Positions 32,501 through 44,500 of a stretch of DNA of 64,000 nt are shown in pieces. The first letter of the stretch is position 1. The number at the start of each line of letters is the position of its first letter. The notes beneath the pieces are model-generated. The model had not been told where the DNA came from. It did no database searches and saw only the letters and a program-made list of their open reading frames with translations. The position numbers and the translations under genes are program-made. Source of the stretch: Ditylenchus dipsaci (Eukaryota; Nematoda; Chromadorea; Rhabditida; Anguinidae); NCBI GenBank assembly GCA_004194705.1, contig SADC01001219.1:1-64000 (forward strand), read 5' to 3'.

Positions 32501-35500
32501 CATACAATTCAGTGCTCAATATAGGAAACACTGAAATTTTTTGTTTTGCTTGAAATACGTTTAGTATTTTTTTGTACCTTTCTTGGTTTCTTCAATAGCG
32601 TTTTCGTGCTTTTGCATGTCTAGGTCTGCGGAAAGGAAAAAGCAAGGAGGTTTTGAGATCCAAAAGCTGAGCGGATTGCTTCTTGAAGAAAACTATCATC
32701 ATCTTGTTCGCAGTATGGTCTAGTCAAGTTCAACTCTCGCAAATGCTCCATAATCTTAGCCTATGAAATTAAGCGCTTATATTTGACGCTACTGCTATAA
32801 CATTCCCCCAACCCCCACCCGCAATATACCCCGTAATATCTCCCCCCCCCCCCAAATCGAAATCTACCTATTTAAATTGCTTTTCTAGACTTTTTTTACA
32901 AGATTTTGACTTAAAAATGGTTTTTGACCACTACTGAAAAAGTCGTTTGGGGGGGGGGGGTTATACGACAGTAGGTCGATTTTGGTGGGGGGGGGGGTTG
33001 TTATTACAGTAGCGCCAATTTTTTTTTAAAGTTGAAACTTGTAAAATATTTCAGCACTTCTTACCAAAACTTCTTCATTGCTTGTTCTATCTTCTTCGGT
33101 TTGGCAGCCACTTGACTCAACCATGGTCTCCAAAATAGCATCTTCAACATCTTCGTCATTGCATGCCTCATTCAATTCTGCCTATAATATCAATTTAGAA
33201 TACTATTGTGAATTTTGTATAAAATCCTCACATCTACATCTTGCTCATCTTGTTCATCATCACCTTCATCATCGTTCTCGGTGGCATCATACTCTTCGTC
33301 ATCAGTTACTTCACTGTCGCTCTCTTCTTCTGCTTCTTTTGCTTTAAACTTTCTAGAAAAGAAGAATGGCGACAAAGTTTCATCAACCAAAGAATCAACT
33401 TCATATAGACATCCAAAAAACTCTTCAGGAATGTTCTGTTCGACGGCCAGTGTGGATTTGCAGTGGTAGTGACAAGGATTGACACAAATTCTGTCTTTTG
33501 AAGCATTCGTCAAGTCACATTTTGAAGTGACTAAAAAAATAGGAGAATAAAAAAAGGAAAACAGCGGTAAATTACTACCTTTAGCTCGACCTTTCAATAC
33601 TTCACCATTGAAAAATAGCTGCACAGCGGGAATAAAATTCACAGATATATGGCCTTTTCTCTTCACACGGAACTGGTTGTTCGCCTCCTCAGTCAGAATT
33701 ACGCAGTTAGAATTTTCTTTCTTCAAGGCAGCTATAAACTGAGCAACAGCTTTGTTAAACTTCAACGAGCAGTAGAAGGTCTTGAGAATATGATCCATAT
33801 CTGCATGAGTCAAAGCAATCTGAATAAAATCAATTTTACAAAAATACCATATTATTAGTGGGCTCACATTGGAAACGTGACTCTTGATGACTTTGAATTC
33901 CGGCTCTTTGTCAATATTCAGGTCATCGGGTTTGTATGGATTAACATTGCAAGGTGCTCTTCTCGGTGCTTAAATAATAATACCGTATTTCCTCTAATTA
34001 ACGCCCCCATCGTTCAAAATCGTGTTCTTGGCATTGTGTTTTTGACCCACTTACTGAGGACTTCTTTCGGGCATGTTACCACTTATTTTGTAGCCAGTAA
34101 GATGAGCTACAAAATGATTGGTAACTTGCCTGAGAGAAGTGATCAAAAAGTGGGTCAAAAACACAATGCCAAAAACACGATTTTGAATCAGGGGGGGGCG
34201 TTAATTAGAGAAAATACGGTAATTCAAACTTCATTAAATTACATGGCTTACAAATTTTCAGTCTCAGAGGAAATACAGCTACCCAACGAAAAAATTTATA
34301 GTCTTGCACAAAATAGAAAAAACCGACTTTGAAATTTTAAAAATTCGAGATCCTAGTCATATAAATTTTTTTATGAAAAAATTTTAACCTCTTTTATCCG
34401 GTAACTGATCTTCCTGCTCCTCCTCGGCAAACGGATCTTCCAATGGTGCGTAGAAATCTGTTAGCTCTGAAAATTACAAAATTACATTTTTAAAAAACTA
34501 GATAAATTTGCTAAAAAATTGCAAAAAAAACATAATACTAACCTTCTCTCCCCTGGCTGAACGCCCACTCTCTTTCTTGTTCAGTTTCTTGCAGCGACAA
34601 AGTTGAGACAGACAACTCAGTTTCATGCGAGCTTCCACTGCTCTGATGTTCAAGAAACTTTTTTTTAGGAGGTTGACCACTTGAGGAGGGTGCAGAAGAA
34701 GAGGAAGACTTAGTTTGCCTTGGAAGCCACTCATTCAACTCTTTGCGCACTTTTTTCACTTTCTCACTTCTAAACAACAAATATGAATTAACTATTTATC
34801 TCAAGTTTTCTCAATCTAGTTATTTCCTCAAGTTTTGCATCTCATAGGCGGCAAGCTGGCCACGCTGCTTGCTATAGCAAGCCAAACAGCAAGCAGCAAA
34901 GAAGACCAAAAGCACCCCCAATACACTCAATGCCACGATGACACCCACTCCTACAGCACCTGCGTTTTCTTTAATCCATGCCTGAATAATATTTTGGTTT
35001 TTTGGAAAAAAAACCAAAAATAAGAAAATACTCTGAGTCTTGGTACCCCATCAAAAATAGTCCAGGAAGCGATTGCGCCTCCGATTGAACTTGCCACGTT
35101 CTTGGCCCAAAATGCAGCCCCACCACTCTTTTTGCCATTCCCATTCTTGCCTGATGACCGACTTTCATCACTATACCTGCTCTCACTATCGTCATCACTG
35201 TCTCTGGGATTCCCAGTGTCCCTACTTTCGGCGCGATCTCTTTCACTTCCGCCACTTCTGCCTCGACCACCTCGACCACCTCCACCTCCTCTATTCCTTC
35301 TCTTATGCCGGATGCGAGCACTGTCTGAAATCACTGACTTTAGGAGTACAGTAGGGCACAGAGCCGGGTAGCGCAGATCGATTAACTTAAAATTGCGTTT
35401 TGTCAACTTTTAAGAATGTTTTAGACCGAAAAAACTAAAAGGTTCGAAGAAGCGAAGATCGCTTAACTCAAAGTTGCGTTTTGCCAACTTTTAAGGGTGT

Positions 35501-38500
35501 TTTAGACCGAAAAAACTAAAAAACTGTCAAGAAGCTACCTGCCAATCCATTTGCTCCTGAAAAACACAAAAAGGTTAAATAAATTAATTAGAATATTAGT
35601 TTAACGATATTAGCCTACCATTAGCATCTATAAGCAAGGATTTTAGGCAATAGGTTAAAAAATTAAAATTTTGTACCCACCTGGACCAATTGCCACTCCA
35701 CTCTGCTTGTTCTGCCCACCCAAAACAGGATCTAAAACACGTGAATTGAGAGCGGAAAATTAAAAAACAGATTATATTTTATATTTATATATTATATTTT
35801 TTTGCCGTAGAATACTAAAAAACTGCAGTAGTTTTGCTCAAAAGATGTTTTGAGCATGTTTTCGCCTTTTTGAGAAAATGTTTTTGCCTAATTTTTTAGA
35901 CCATTGCTTATTCACGGCACAATATCCGATTTTCTTTAAAACTTGCTATAAGGCTGTTTTCAGCATGTTTTAGTGGTTACAACATCTTTTCGAACCAGTA
36001 TTGCATAAATCAACAAATTTTACGGCTAAAAGTCAAAATTCCACGGGCATAGTTCAAATTTCCGGGGCCAATTTTTAGTATTATAGGTCAAAATTAAATA
36101 CCACTTTTTAAAAACAGTAAAAAATGATCCAAACCTGGGATTGCATCTAAATATATATATTAAGATATTTTCAGCATACTTTATGTTAAAAACAATTGAC
36201 ACTTATTGGACTGTAGCTTCCCATAAGGCAAAAAACCCCACTCAATTATGGAGTATCCAAAAGTTTGTTTAGCTTATGGAAAACCACGATCAAAATGCTT
36301 TTTGAAATAGGGGACTTTGATCCAATAAGTGATAAAAAAACACATACCTGAGCTGTTACTGAAGAGCACGATTAGTACAACCACAGCAACAAAGACAATG
36401 AAAGCTACCAGCAGAGCACATCCAATTAGAAGCTTTACAGCAGTAGGAGTTGAGGTCTTCTGGGCCATTGGTGTTTCGGGTGAGGGATTTTCAGGGAACG
36501 TGTTTGAGTTAATGAAGGACGGCAATACAGTCCCCCCTCGGTTTCTGCGGACCCTTTCACGGTGTCTGCTGTAAGACACCCACTTTGAATATATGAGAAG
36601 CACAGACAAAAATGATATAGTGAAGGTAGTGCAGCAGCACAACACCAAAGTCCATGTCGAATGGCCTTTTTTGGCTCTGGACAATCAAGCCTGCCGATCA
36701 AGGGAGCATTGTTTTCAATTTTTATTATGCTTGGGTCCATTTCAACGGTCTGTGACATACAACCTACACCGGCTAGGCATGCGCCGCCACAAAAATGGGC
36801 CTCTAGAAATTTGTGGCCATTCAAATGTTCAGGCAGGCAAAAAATAAACAAAAGCCCAATTAGTTTCTTCATCCCTTAATTTAATCTTTTGGTTACAATT
36901 GTGATAAAATTTAGTGGTTGACTACGAAAAAAGTGTCTTTTTATCAATATTTTTGGCTGCTTGGTAATTTTTTTTAACTTTGACCCAAAAGAGCCCTGCT
37001 TTCTCATCATAAAACTGCGACCTATTAGAAAAATTAAAGTTCTGAAAAAACTCAGCAAACTACACGCCTTTTATTTGGACCAGGGGAAATTTTTCTGGAA
37101 AAAATATTTCGAAATTGTGGTCTGATATTTTTCTTCGGGTGGATTCACGGTTTTATCGTTTGGTATAAAAAAAATAACGAGGTATTAATAAAAAATAAAT
37201 ACGGTGAATATGGAAACACGGTAAATCATATAAAAAGTACAGAAAAACAAAAGAAAATATAAAAGGTGAGAAATCACAGAATAGCTAATCCAGTTCAAAT
37301 ATCTATTCCATCCCACATTCAAAACAGAGCAGAACTAAGCTAAAAGGCACAACATCTGATACAAGTATTGCTTAACAAACCCAGACTGGTTAAAAGCCAG
37401 ACTGGTTACCGTATTTCACAGGGCTACTGCCTTTGTGCTACTACAGCCAAATGCTAAAGATATCAATCAGATGTTTACTAAATTCAGAGTTTTTGGGCAG
37501 AGCGTAAGATGTGCTTTGCACCATTGTAATGTTCCCTCTTTTTTAGCATATAGACAAGTAGTTTAGGCTGGCTGGGTGTGTGAGCAGCTTGTTCACCCCT
37601 TTTCAGCAAAACAACGACAAGTTCTGATTTTTATTTTTTCTTATTTTTCATTCAATTTTGCATTAAAAAGATTAGCGTAAAAATGATCGAAATTCGAAAT
37701 TTTTTGGAAATAACTATGTTGAAAAAGCTAAATTGACCTAACTATGTGGTTTGTAACGGCTGCTTGTAACAGGTGCAAAGGTTCTTGTTCGCGCGACGGA
37801 AGATAAAATTTTGATAGTCTCACGCGAATAAATTAAGGTTTCTTCCGCAGGACCATCCGCCGAGCTTACAATTACTCTTGCAGATTCAACGGCACTTGCC
37901 AAATAGACAAACGTAAGTTGTTGACATGGAATCTTGGATAAACTATCCGATATGGGACCTCTTAGTGGGACCTATTAGAATACCCTAAAATAAGGTGGTT
38001 GACCTTGGTCCCCCAAGGCAAAAAGTCCAATTTTGGTCAAATTTTTTTTCTAAAATTCGACTTTTCAGACCAGAAAATGAATGAAGTGGCTTCCGTAGTG
38101 CAGTGCGTAAGCGTTTGCGTTTTTCGGCCCAAAATGGTGTCGCAGCTTCGATCCCACGTAGTGGCATCATATTTATTTTGGCTTATTTGAGCAGTTCTAG
38201 GGGTAATTCTACTTTTTTTTGACGCCAGACTCAGAATCAAAGACGTAAATTGCCTTTGGAACTGGTCTAACAAGCCAAAAAAAATAGTGTGCCACTACGT
38301 GGAATCGAACCTGCGACACCCTTTTTGGCCAAAAGAACGCAAACGCTTACCCATTGCGCCATGGAAGCCACTTTTTCAAACCTAAGTAGTTGCCCCCCCC
38401 CTTAATGGTATAATAATATACAGTCATTTCAATACAGTCATATAGATAACTGTATATAGTTATTTAAAGTACATAGTTATTATCATGTACATGTGGGGAC

Positions 38501-41500
38501 ATTGGAATGGTGTTTGTTCTAAGATGAAAAATTAATTTTTTTCCGCCTACCATTGCATGTTGGGGGATCATAGGCGTCCCCCTTGTACACTACGGAAGTG
38601 TGGCTTGTAACGGATGCAAAGGTTCTTATTTACGCGATTGAAAATAAAAAATTTTTACTTTTATGAAAAACAAATTCAGGTTTCTTCCGCAGGACTATCC
38701 GCAGAGCCTACAACTACTCCTGCAGATTCAACGGCACTTGCCAGATAGACAAACGTGAGTTGTTGGCATGAAATCCTGGATAACTTAGCAGATCTGGATC
38801 CTCTAAGAGGGTTCGGCTCGATCGTTCCAATATTTAATTGCACTAATTGGGTTATTATACGGCTCGAAAATCTGATGAACCAAAAAAATTAGCAAATGAA
38901 AATAAGAAGTGGCCACAGCCAGGTCCGACGAAAGTCTGGGTGGGGAGACGATTCAGCGGAGGAAAGCGGAGGAATATTCGGTGGCGAATAATTCGGCGGA
39001 ATTTCAAAAGAGCCATTATGTATGATTGTTTTGCAAATCCGGATTTCTGACACCGGATTCATGTCCAGCATGGTCTCTCTGCTTGTAAAAAAGCTCTTTA
39101 ATTTCAGAAATCAATCATATTTTGAATTCCAGTCAAGACAACAAACATTTAAACAAAAAACATTTTTGTCGAAAAAAGGTTTAATTTTTGTTGTCTTGAG
39201 TGGAATTCAAAATATGATTGATTTCTAAGGAAAAAGAGCAATTAAATAAGCAAATAGACTATGCTGGATACGAACCCAGTGTGAGAAATTCGAATTTTCA
39301 AAGGCTTTTTGAAAATTCTTCGAATTTTCAGCCGCCGAATAATCTGCCGCCAAACTTTCTGCCGCCCAATTATTCTCCCCACCAAAGTCTCTACTTTACG
39401 TCAAATACAAGGGAAAATATTTAAAAAAGTTCTGGTATGGAAAATGTGAATAGTGGTATTTTGGACGTTTCAGGTTGCAAAACAATAGCTAAGATTCTCC
39501 TTTTTCAGAAAATTAGATAAATTTTCCAAAAGTCGGTAATTAGGGAACTGGGAGCCATTTCAAGTCCGGAATTAGTCCAATTTAGTCCAATTCGGGTAGC
39601 TTTTTAATTTCCCGCAAAATTTTACAAAAGTCATTGACTGCCCATTTTTCGCTGTTTCGGAAAGCCGTGCGTCCATTACGGAGCTGTTGCTTGCACAGGA
39701 TGTGACCCGAATTCAATAATTTTTCATTTTTCAGACAATAGAGCGGTTTGTCGAGCCTGTCGTTATGCCAGATGCATTCTTTATGGAATGAAAGTGGATG
39801 GTAAGTCAATAAAAATACTAAATTTTGGATTTCAACTTCACTAAAAATCCACCTATTTTCAGCGGTCCAGAACGAGCGAGACTTGATCGGAAAACGGGCA
39901 AGGAGCTTTTCTACCACAGTGCCACCAACTTCGCCAACACCTATTCCAGTCAATTCATCTTCGCCGCCTCCTACTATTTCTGTGACAGCTCCCTCGGTCA
40001 GTCATGCTTCTATGATGTGCGGTCCTGAAGGTGGTGGCATTGGGGATATGGGCAGTCCAACTGGCAATGTGAACACCAGGAAAAGGGCTGTGAGTGGAAG
40101 GGCTGGAGCAAGCAATGGCCGACCTAATAAGCAGGAACAGCAGCATAGTGTTGACAGGTAAGGACTTCGTTAAAAGGTGTAATATGGTTCTTTTGGAAAA
40201 TGTATCACTAATAACTTTAGGTAGAAGGGCAGTTAAAGTATTGTGCGCTTGAATCCTTCGAAAAGTTCGATTACCTGCAGCCCAAGTGCCCGCCCCGTCC
40301 AAAGAGTATTTTTCTCGAGCCAACTTTTTTGACTTCTCACCTATTTCACACCTTTTGCACCAACAATACCCAGGGTATTTGTCCGATTCGCGGCCGAAGA
40401 AAGGCACACTCCACATTGCAATGGATTGGGATGAAAAAAATCAAGGGGACCGAAAATGGTAGGCTTAGAGAAAAATACTCTCTGTAGGGGGTCGAGCAAT
40501 TGGGCTTTTACGTGTTGGAGCACACTTATTTTTGCGGTCCGTCAGAATTTTTGTATTCTGTTACACACGCGGTTTGGGCTTTGCCCGTCCAAAGGCTATC
40601 CACCGAAGAGGACTTAAACCATAAGAAAGACCAACAATCATCCAAAAAGTTTGTTCCCGCCTAGGGCTCGACGCTTTTTTTATCCTAGCGATATTTCGGA
40701 TTAGACTAGCCAAAGACAAATAACAAAAGACTTTAAAAGCTGGGGTAAAAGTGTGTTGGATTCTAGTCGGGAACACTTATGTGGGCCCTGTAAAAATATA
40801 TTATTGAAGCTGAGATTCCAAGCTACAAAACGTATATAAATTGTTATAGAAATTAAAGAAAATTTCCAATTACTTTCAAAAAACAGCTCAATTTTTCAAC
40901 CACGGCCCGAGCCGGATGACTTAAGAATTCAGATGTTTTTGAAAAATTATTGGAAATTTTTATTGAATTTCCTAAAATATTAATATACGTTTCACAGCCT
41001 GAAATCTCGTCCTCAATAGTATAATTTTAGGGCCGACATGTGACTCACATGATGTGAGTCAGGGCCGACCTGGCCTGGAGTTCGTCCCGGAGTTCCAAAG
41101 TTCGACTCCCATTCGGAACGACCATCTCTTTTCTACATTTTAAAAATTCCCCATTTTTAGTTCCCAGCCAGATCACATGCCTGAAGAGTATCGTTCCAGT
41201 GACCCATGGGATTCTTCCACAGCTTTATTGGAGCTATTGCTCAAATCTGAAGAAAAAATCAAAAGTCTGCGAGAAACCGTGATCAAAGAAACTGGCAAAC
41301 TGGAGTATACTACCAAAAGAGAGCCAGTCAGTATTTGGACCAATATTTTCTTATTAATAATTTTAAAAAGACACACTTTCAGTCACGAATAGTGTCAAAT
41401 GGTCGAAAAGCGACTGTGAATGACATTTTCCACTCTCTACACAGCCAATTGTTGCTGGTCATAGAGTGGGCCAAAGGTCTGGAACCATTTGCCAAGCTGA

Positions 41501-44500
41501 GCACTGAAGACCAGGTAGAGTTTTTTTCCAGTTTGTTCTGGTACCACTGTTTGCATTTGTAGACCTCACTTCTGAAGAACTTTGCATCCCAACATATAGT
41601 GCTGTGTGTGGCCTACCGTTCTATCAATGCCTCAGACACCCTCAAATTGATTAATGATTCCTGCATTCCCAGAGCAAATGGAGATGAAAATGAGTAGGTT
41701 TTTTTTTCAATTCAGAGACACACAGCAGCGATGCAATCATTTTTTCTGGTACTCTTTTTAGCCTAATACTAGAATAAAAAAGTTTTTAAAAACATTTTCG
41801 TATGTTTGCAGAAAAATGCCCCCTAATCAGAAATAGAAAGTTTTTTTCTTAATTTTTGTGCTTTTTGAACTTTTTTTTCAACTATCGTTCAGCCCAGGAT
41901 CTCAGCTTTCTATACAGCTATCAAACTCCATTAAAGGACCATCGCTGTTGATGAAAATGGCAATTCAGAGTTTTTGAATCGGCGGGGGACAGCCGTAAAT
42001 GCGGAAAATATTTTTGCGAATTATTTTTTTACTTGCACCAAAAATTTAGATTCTATGAATTAGACGAGGCGAATAAACGGTTATTAAAATTAGGTTATGG
42101 CTTATGGCTCAATGGGAGTAGTCTAAGTCGTCCGATCTGGAAATGTCAAGCAACGTTGGGCTCGACTAGTGGATGGTTCTTAATTTGGAAAAAAAAATTT
42201 AATCGTAAACAAAAAATAATTCGAAATACATTTTCGCACTGAAAGAGCTGTCCCCCGCGAATTCAAAAACTCGAAATTGCTATTGTCATCAACGGCGATG
42301 GTCCTTTAAATAATCAAAAAAATTGCGTAAGGCCTCAAACACAATGAGGAGTCTGCTTGCGGATGCTAAATCAGGTTTGTCGCACGGAAACGGCTCAGTT
42401 TCAATTTAGCCAAAAATTGAGATAAAAATGTAAGACTCCGCCAAGACTCCTGACTTAAATTCTAGTCAGGAGTCTTGGGCGGAGTCTCACATTTTTATCT
42501 CAATTTTTCAAATGACATCTACTTTATAAAATGCTCATCTGGTAGCCCTGAATCTTAGCTACAACATGGTTATAACAGAATAATTTTAAAAAAAGTGAAA
42601 AAAAGGTTATGGCCATTTCCGTGCGATAAATCTGATTTAGCATCCGCAAACAAACTCCTAATTGTGTTTGAGGCCTAAAAGCCCAAATGACCGCCCCCCC
42701 CCCCCCGCCAAAGAGTATTTTTCTCTAAGCGTCATATTTTGGGTTCCCCTGATTTTTTTTAAGTTTTCTTTTTTGCAATGCGTAGCGCACTAACTCAGGC
42801 TTAGGTTTAGGCCTTAGGGTTTAGGCTTAGGCTACTGGGCTACTGTCAAAAATTAGAGATTTAAGGGTTTGAATAAAGTGGCTTTTTTCTCTGATTATTA
42901 TAAACCTCTAAATTTCAACTTTTTGAACTATTCAGTGGACTTCGATAGCTCAATAAAAATCTGAGATCTTGGGCTACACGATAGTCAAAAAAATATAAAA
43001 AAAAAAAATATTAAAAAAGTTTAATTTTAAATTAGGGGGCATTTTTTAGTAATTAGGGGCAAAATTAAATATTACCCAATAAAAAAAATTCAAATAAATA
43101 AAAATTTATTGTAATTTTGAAAAAATCAATTTTTGAAATTTTTTTTGTCTTGTGGGTTTTTAGTTCTGTTTTTGTGAGCGGTGACAATTTTATGGATACT
43201 CTACGCAAAATAGTCACATCTCAGCCCCTAGTAAAGTTTTTGATCAGAGATTTTTTCAGAGATTTCTACAAAAAAGACTGTGAACGTGTAATGGACCAAC
43301 TGGTAGCTCCAATGCGATTTATGTAAGTCAGCTCTTGTGTCAAGAAATATTTTATGACTTCACTTTTTGCAGGCAAATGGACGACGTGGAGTTTGTGGCA
43401 ATGAAGGCCTGCATTCTATTTAATCCGGTAGCCAAGGGTTTGTCGAGCAACAGCGTTATGAGGGTGCTAGAGACTCGCCGCAAGATATTCTGTGCTCTCC
43501 AAGACTATGCTCAACAAAAATACGCTGACGCACCAAACAGGATCGGCGATTTGACATTTTTCATACTGTCTCCTTTGCAGGTGAATTTTAAGGTGGTCTA
43601 GGGACATGTCGAGTCAAAAAGTCGAGCGGATTTTTGTTATTGAGTAAAAAAGCGGTTTTACAAAATGTTCTCTTTGAATTCCTCTTCCTTATGAGGTTGT
43701 TTCGAAATTTTGGAACAATTAAAAAACAAAGTATGTGCTTATTCATCAATTTCTGACAAATTTCTGAAAATTAACCTTTCATTTTGTAGCTTAAAATATT
43801 GGCTGCAAAATTTGGAGTCAACTTTTGGAAATTTGTAAAACAATTTACGGCAACAACACAATGCCACAAACATTTTAAAAAGGATGCGAATTTTTTAAGA
43901 CAAGCAAATATTTTAGAATGCTTCGAATGCAAAATAGAAACGAAAACTTTTTGTTTGTAAAAATGCCTCTAAAATGTTTCATTTTCAGTCACTTGCCAAG
44001 TCCGTGTCCGAAGATGTTCTTGTGACTAAACTAAGTGGAGTAGCTAGGATCGACCAGCTAATGGAAGAACTCATACTTGAAGGTCTGTTTGCTCAGCTTT
44101 TTGGGTGCATAGACGTTTCCTCAAAAATGAAACTTTTTTCGTATTCCGCCTGTTGATTTTTTCAAAAAAAACTTTAGTTCAAAAAATATTCAAATCACAA
44201 GTTTGAGTCCATGTTAACATGCGCTGGCCTAACCTGAGCCTAAACCTAAGCCTAAATGCGTAAAAAATTGAAAAAAAACAAAAAAGTTGAAAAAAAATAA
44301 ACAGGGGGTACCAAGCATCAAATTTGAAAAAGTTCCCTCGAAAATAAAAAAAGTTTCATTCTCGAGGAAACGTCTCTACACCCTTTTTTGTTTTAAAATC
44401 AAACTTTTCAGACACCGAACCCAAAGAGCGAAGCATTGGCCATCTGAACAAGTCCCTTTCGACCAGTGCTGAATTCTCAGAGTAAATAGCTTGAATAATA

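Noticed and set aside
33078..33469. Ser-rich + strand frames
   Set aside because: Antisense of the acidic exon of the nested gene, which has matching splice sites and phases.
38290..38371. Functional tRNA gene
   Set aside because: A and B boxes are present but the acceptor stem does not pair and the sequence is part of a fold-back element family.
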